DNA from: an uncultured Selenomonadales bacterium
GTDB lineage: Bacteria; Bacillota; Negativicutes; Selenomonadales; Selenomonadaceae
NCBI GenBank assembly: GCA_947305445.1
Contig: CAMZDU010000080.1
Coordinates: 1-6,062 of the forward strand
Length of the DNA stretch: 6,062 bases
Reading direction: 5' to 3'
Part shown: positions 5,801-6,062 of the stretch, piece by piece
Numbering within the stretch: the first letter of the stretch is position 1
Layout of the letters: each line of letters opens with the position of its first letter
Made by a program: the position numbers and the translations under genes
The notes under the pieces: generated by a model
The model's database searches: none
The model's input: the letters and a program-made list of their open reading frames with translations, nothing else
Told to the model about the DNA's origin: nothing

Positions 5801-6062
5801 TCGTCGTGTAAGTCTTGCCGTTGATTGCAAAGGTGCCCGCGCCCGTGACGACGTCGCCTTCCGCATTGACGGTGACCGTGCCGCCCGTAATCGTGTACGG
5901 AGTATCGTTGACGGTAAATCCTTCGCTGAAGTCGCCGCTGATTGTCGTCACGTCGTCGGCCGCAATCAACAAACCGTCTTCAATCGTGTAAGTAACGCCG
6001 CTTGCCGAGCCGAACGTCTTGTCAACCGTCAGCGAGCTTGCCTTGTCGGTGAGAACTGTCGC
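2841..6062 (-). CDS. Large RTX-like repetitive exported protein, C-terminal 1073 residues (5' end outside window)
   Basis: The frame is open from the right edge to a TAG stop; TTG 5972 is internal because repeat-like sequence continues upstream of it. Two parts are visible. The first (about residues 1-387) is an array of diverged beta-rich units with (I/V)NGxxY cores and GLxDG linkers. The second (about 394-1073) carries glycine/aspartate-rich nonapeptides of the RTX, hemolysin-type calcium-binding kind: GGRGNDTLL at 579-587, a block at 769-829 with GNDLMVG and GDGRDTI, and a block at 953-1004 with GNDTLTGG and GDGNDTI. RTX proteins usually leave the cell by type I secretion and fold on calcium outside. 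The acidic composition, single visible cysteine (TDCYI, residue 908) and non-repetitive C-terminus ending GQWNRKE fit that, but no transporter gene is in view. No enzymatic domain is seen. An adhesin, matrix or S-layer-like role is inference. Total size is unknown, probably well over 1073 residues. Confidence 0.85.
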   Translation of the reverse strand, partial: ATVLTDKASSLTVDKTFGSASGVTYTIEDGLLIAADDVTTISGDFSEGFTVNDTPYTITGGTVTVNAEGDVVTGAGTFAINGKTYTTTAQTTFDLNNNSVAGASLDDGTLAIHQDESGFAVNDDSLTLSDNSAPVSLGIAGGSVVSAAGVDGAISGLDDVTVANVNKATINGTPIAISDSTVDVEVVEGAVKSIDGLDDGANVTSAPTMTLTTAENGTFNFVNGEYTIRDTDDASVDFLTDADSNVINIANFVGSVTGDGLADVAINGEDFASTSEDVVVGTDGEIITTVDGLQDGDAVSGDLDDATVTLPEGTVSINGAAYGVAGDEDGVALSGGGSVIRGLAEEGIISFGEAGTYDIDGTTVDAAAGDAYTANRDGVFKINPDLLPIRETTPADDILALGESSVYVDGGYSSIEFIDGNNVALIDGASADVQTGTGDDSIAVRHGGKATVDVKYGDPVIIPTSGQVTLENYDGSDAAIQTFDYSDIPAAIANNNIKFGDGRMTMGDAVITFDTDASPEGATLAELIDADGDTVAVGFTHTDGGELDISGETDPYILKGNYAARTSDTTKSDGSEITGGRGNDTLLIGAGDTADGGRGNNQIYITDPALRDDGATIILGDAGKSTVHNFDDGFSEASDAIKISDPSALKFGYGSDGFTMRSGDAQLTIDDLTPSEDMITMTAADELLKADAPYELKLEYGGKTYNAAFAQDGMGIGVTEDSEANVFFGNGGGITFSEYEGSVAVNLDNTNAFLNGEEAAVHNISQVALGSGNSTLLGASNTSNTLIAGTGNGSIWSDSGNDLMVGNTDEDKTGETTFFYNTGDGRDTISNFDFMENARDAQSDMITLGSVNDVSNVYLTNDGDVVIAFNDGTNDLLTIEDAEGKNFRLNDLVLKVDDVIEYDGYTDCYIGGKDNSTLSVGADMGDVEIWLNDEKGTLYLGGITVIDASEADGSNTLFGDGANNLIIGGTGTNSIWGAAGNDTLTGGTGQNTFFFMAGDGNDTIYGAHDGDIVDLGELSTSQLTAGNITASGVSLELSDGSKLEVQSNAAIEYRTADGTYTADHSTGQWNRKE
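3051..3206 (-). repeat. RTX block 3
   Basis: The block encodes GSNTLFGDGANNLIIGG, TGTNSIWGAAGNDTLTGG and TGQNTFFFMAGDGNDTI. It aligns unit for unit with block 2 about 180 residues earlier (NTLIAGTG/NNLIIGGTG, GSIWS/NSIWG, GNDLMVG/GNDTLTG, TFFYNTGDGRDTI/TFFFMAGDGNDTI), which shows duplication of the whole module. Confidence 0.75.
3576..3758 (-). repeat. RTX block 2
   Basis: The block encodes LGSGNSTLLG, NTLIAGTGNGSIWSD, SGNDLMVG and, after an insert DEDKTGE, TFFYNTGDGRDTI. Several nonapeptides lack the usual Asp, so calcium binding may be partial. Confidence 0.65.
4248..4331 (-). repeat. RTX block 1
   Basis: The block encodes GGRGNDTLL, a full match to GGxGxDxUx, and then GGRGNNQIY, in which the calcium-binding Asp is replaced by Asn. 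It is the shortest of the three glycine-rich blocks. Confidence 0.7.
4902..6062 (-). repeat. Array of diverged units of about 41-52 residues, (I/V)NGxxY type
   Basis: The core motif recurs at the codons starting (reading down) 5912 (VNDTPY), 5825 (INGKTY), 5702 (VNDDSL), 5555 (INGTPI), 5399 (VNGEYT), 5267 (INGEDF), 5114 (INGAAY) and 4988 (IDGTTV). The spacing is 41-52 residues, apart from 29 between the first two. Between cores come linkers such as SGLDDV, DGLDDG, DGLQDG and RGLAEE. At DNA level the + strand shows recurring ccgttgattg/ccgttaatcg words at the cores and gtcgtcgaggccg at the linkers. More units probably lie beyond the right edge (GVTYTIEDG at the edge looks like another). I do not recognise a named domain. 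Confidence 0.7.

Noticed and set aside
4902..6062. CRISPR-like or satellite repeats suggested by recurring gtcgtcgaggccg and ccgttgattg words
   Set aside because: The words recur irregularly, stay in one reading frame and encode matching peptide positions, so they come from protein repeats.

Overview
The window holds four protein genes, two of them cut by the window edges. A RNase J-type ribonuclease with its C-terminal third visible runs on the + strand at the left edge. It is followed by three genes on the - strand, which read from high to low coordinates: a very large repetitive RTX-like surface or secreted protein (N-terminus outside the window), a GNAT-family N-acetyltransferase, and a complete cobyric acid synthase (cobQ). 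The likely host is an anaerobic, B12-synthesising bacterium that carries RNase J. RNase J next to RTX-type glycine/aspartate repeats would fit a diderm Firmicute of the Negativicutes (Selenomonas-like), but this is inference from gene content and style, not a sequence match.

Layout. Bases 1-594 are the RNase J C-terminus. Bases 605-642 are a strong hairpin with A and T tracts on both sides; it can terminate both the RNase J gene and the convergent cobQ gene, and it overlaps the cobQ stop codon. Bases 641-2107 are cobQ, whose ATG overlaps the GNAT stop codon (ATGA), so the two genes form a translationally coupled pair. The GNAT gene is 2104-2610. The interval 2611-2840 is a dense regulatory stretch with two candidate sigma-70 promoters, a terminator hairpin whose loop contains one promoter's -10 box, and a short upstream reading frame with a good ribosome binding site that overlaps the GNAT start. 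Bases 2841-6062 are the RTX-like gene.

The RTX-like protein is the most unusual object. Its visible N-terminal third is an array of diverged units of about 41-52 residues built on an (I/V)NGxxY core. Its C-terminal two thirds read as three clear and one weaker copy of a larger module of about 160-180 residues, each with a degenerate calcium-binding RTX block and a following beta-rich segment. The whole protein is acidic, rich in Asp, Gly and Thr, and has a single visible cysteine, as expected for an exported calcium-dependent adhesin or matrix protein.

cobQ works late in cobalamin synthesis (cobyrinic acid a,c-diamide to cobyric acid). No other cobalamin genes are in the window. The GNAT partner has no obvious B12 role. 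I see no RNA genes, CRISPR array or transposon.
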